Source: Lates calcarifer (lineage: Eukaryota; Chordata; Actinopteri; Centropomidae). From it: DNA of 64,000 nt. The DNA is taken from contig NC_066844.1 in NCBI RefSeq assembly GCF_001640805.2, forward strand, positions 10,664,363 through 10,728,362, in the 5' to 3' direction. How positions within the stretch are numbered: position 1 is the first letter of the stretch; the number at the start of each line of letters is the position of its first letter. The notes below the pieces were generated by a model. That model was given only the letters and a program-made list of their open reading frames with translations, did not search any database and was not told where the DNA came from. The translations under genes and the position numbers were made by a program. This document shows positions 63,186 to 64,000 of this stretch, one piece after another.

Positions 63186-64000
63186 CTGCAAACAAGGACA
63201 GGGAGCTGCATTCAGGCAAAGCAGTTACATACAGGCCCACATAGGACAGGTCAGCAGTCAAAACATCTGTTCATGGTTCAGTTACATCTTTATTAAAAAT
63301 ATAGTGTTAGGTTACATTACCAAGTACAGATCATATTCCTTATCATACATGTGACACACTTTATAAGCTGATGGTGTACAGGACAGAACAGATGTTTTAG
63401 GACAGATGTTTCACTGGGGCTAAATACATAAAACTAACAAAAACTTTCTGAACCTTTCATAATAGTGTCAGGCAACATTTCAGAAGTTTTCTGTGTTTTA
63501 GAGGCAGAATTTTTCCTTGGTTTTTGTTTTTCTTCTTTTATTTGGTGCACCTCAGTGCTGGGTTTTCCTTTATCTTCAGTAAAAAGCAGGTTTATTTCCA
63601 ATTTAAAGCAGCTGATGTGTGACAGTGTCTTCACCCATTTAAATAAATCATGATACATTCATATGGTGGAAAATGAAATGCAGCTACAGTACAGATAGTA
63701 GTTTGTTGCTGATTTATAAAGAAGATCATTGATTTAATATTCTAGCTTAATAACACCTTTTAACTGCACTGGAGAAAATGTACACATTTGACTGTATGTG
63801 TGAATTTGTTCTAGTTCTATTGTGGTTTAAACCACTGAAAAAGATACAAACTGCAGCTTAAACTTTCTTCTGTCAGTGGGACAGTAGCATTTAACCAATT
63901 TATTGTTGCACTGACATCAATTTAACAGTATTCTGTCAGTCTTATACTGTCTGTTCATCCTTGGGGAAAAACTTAAACATCAGCTAAAGTGTCCAGGGTG
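63186..64000 (-). other. klhdc8a: klhdc8a intron reaching the window edge
   Basis: No N-terminal kelch exon is found in any minus-strand frame, so the first coding exon lies past position 64000. The sequence is AT-rich and I see nothing else in it. Confidence 0.6.

Noticed and set aside
1..64000. Bacterial-type defence, CRISPR or phage system
   Set aside because: All supported genes are split vertebrate genes. Regular repeats are simple microsatellites, with no array of spaced direct repeats.

Overview
The window looks like nuclear DNA from a ray-finned fish, probably a spiny-rayed (percomorph) teleost. It is AT-rich, with split vertebrate genes, many CA/GT microsatellites, Tc1 transposon relics, tRNA-derived SINEs, LINE scraps and several short interspersed sequences that I know from memory as widespread in percomorph genomes. 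There are no prokaryotic operons, CRISPR arrays or phage genes.

Three protein-coding genes can be supported by reading spliced exons in phase. (1) Positions 3388-9491, plus strand: an EFCC1-like gene (EF-hand and coiled-coil domain protein), nine exons, 640 residues. (2) Positions 15713-34640, minus strand: slc41a1, the MgtE-type Na+/Mg2+ exchanger, ten coding exons, 551 residues, with a probable non-coding first exon and CpG-rich promoter near 37.1-37.5 kb. (3) Positions 48471-63185, minus strand: klhdc8a, a kelch-repeat protein, six exons, 299 residues; its N-terminal exon lies beyond position 64000.

Layout: 1-3.4 kb is intergenic. The EFCC1-like gene runs to a poly(A) signal at 9760, and its 3' end faces the 3' end of slc41a1. 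The 10.9-15.7 kb block carries a deleted Tc1 element and may be a long slc41a1 3' UTR. slc41a1 fills 15.7-37.2 kb. The 37.5-48.4 kb stretch is intergenic, with LINE and SINE remnants and an exact 26-bp repeat pair. klhdc8a fills the rest and includes an 8.1-kb intron. SLC41A1 and KLHDC8A are also close together in human (1q32.1), which supports both identifications. EFCC1 maps to human 3q21, near SLC41A3, so this window may preserve an older linkage.

The three genes have no obvious shared pathway: one is a magnesium transporter, and the other two are poorly characterised scaffold-like proteins. I found no new multi-gene system. The most unusual pattern is the number of exon boundaries that abut CA/GT dinucleotide repeats.
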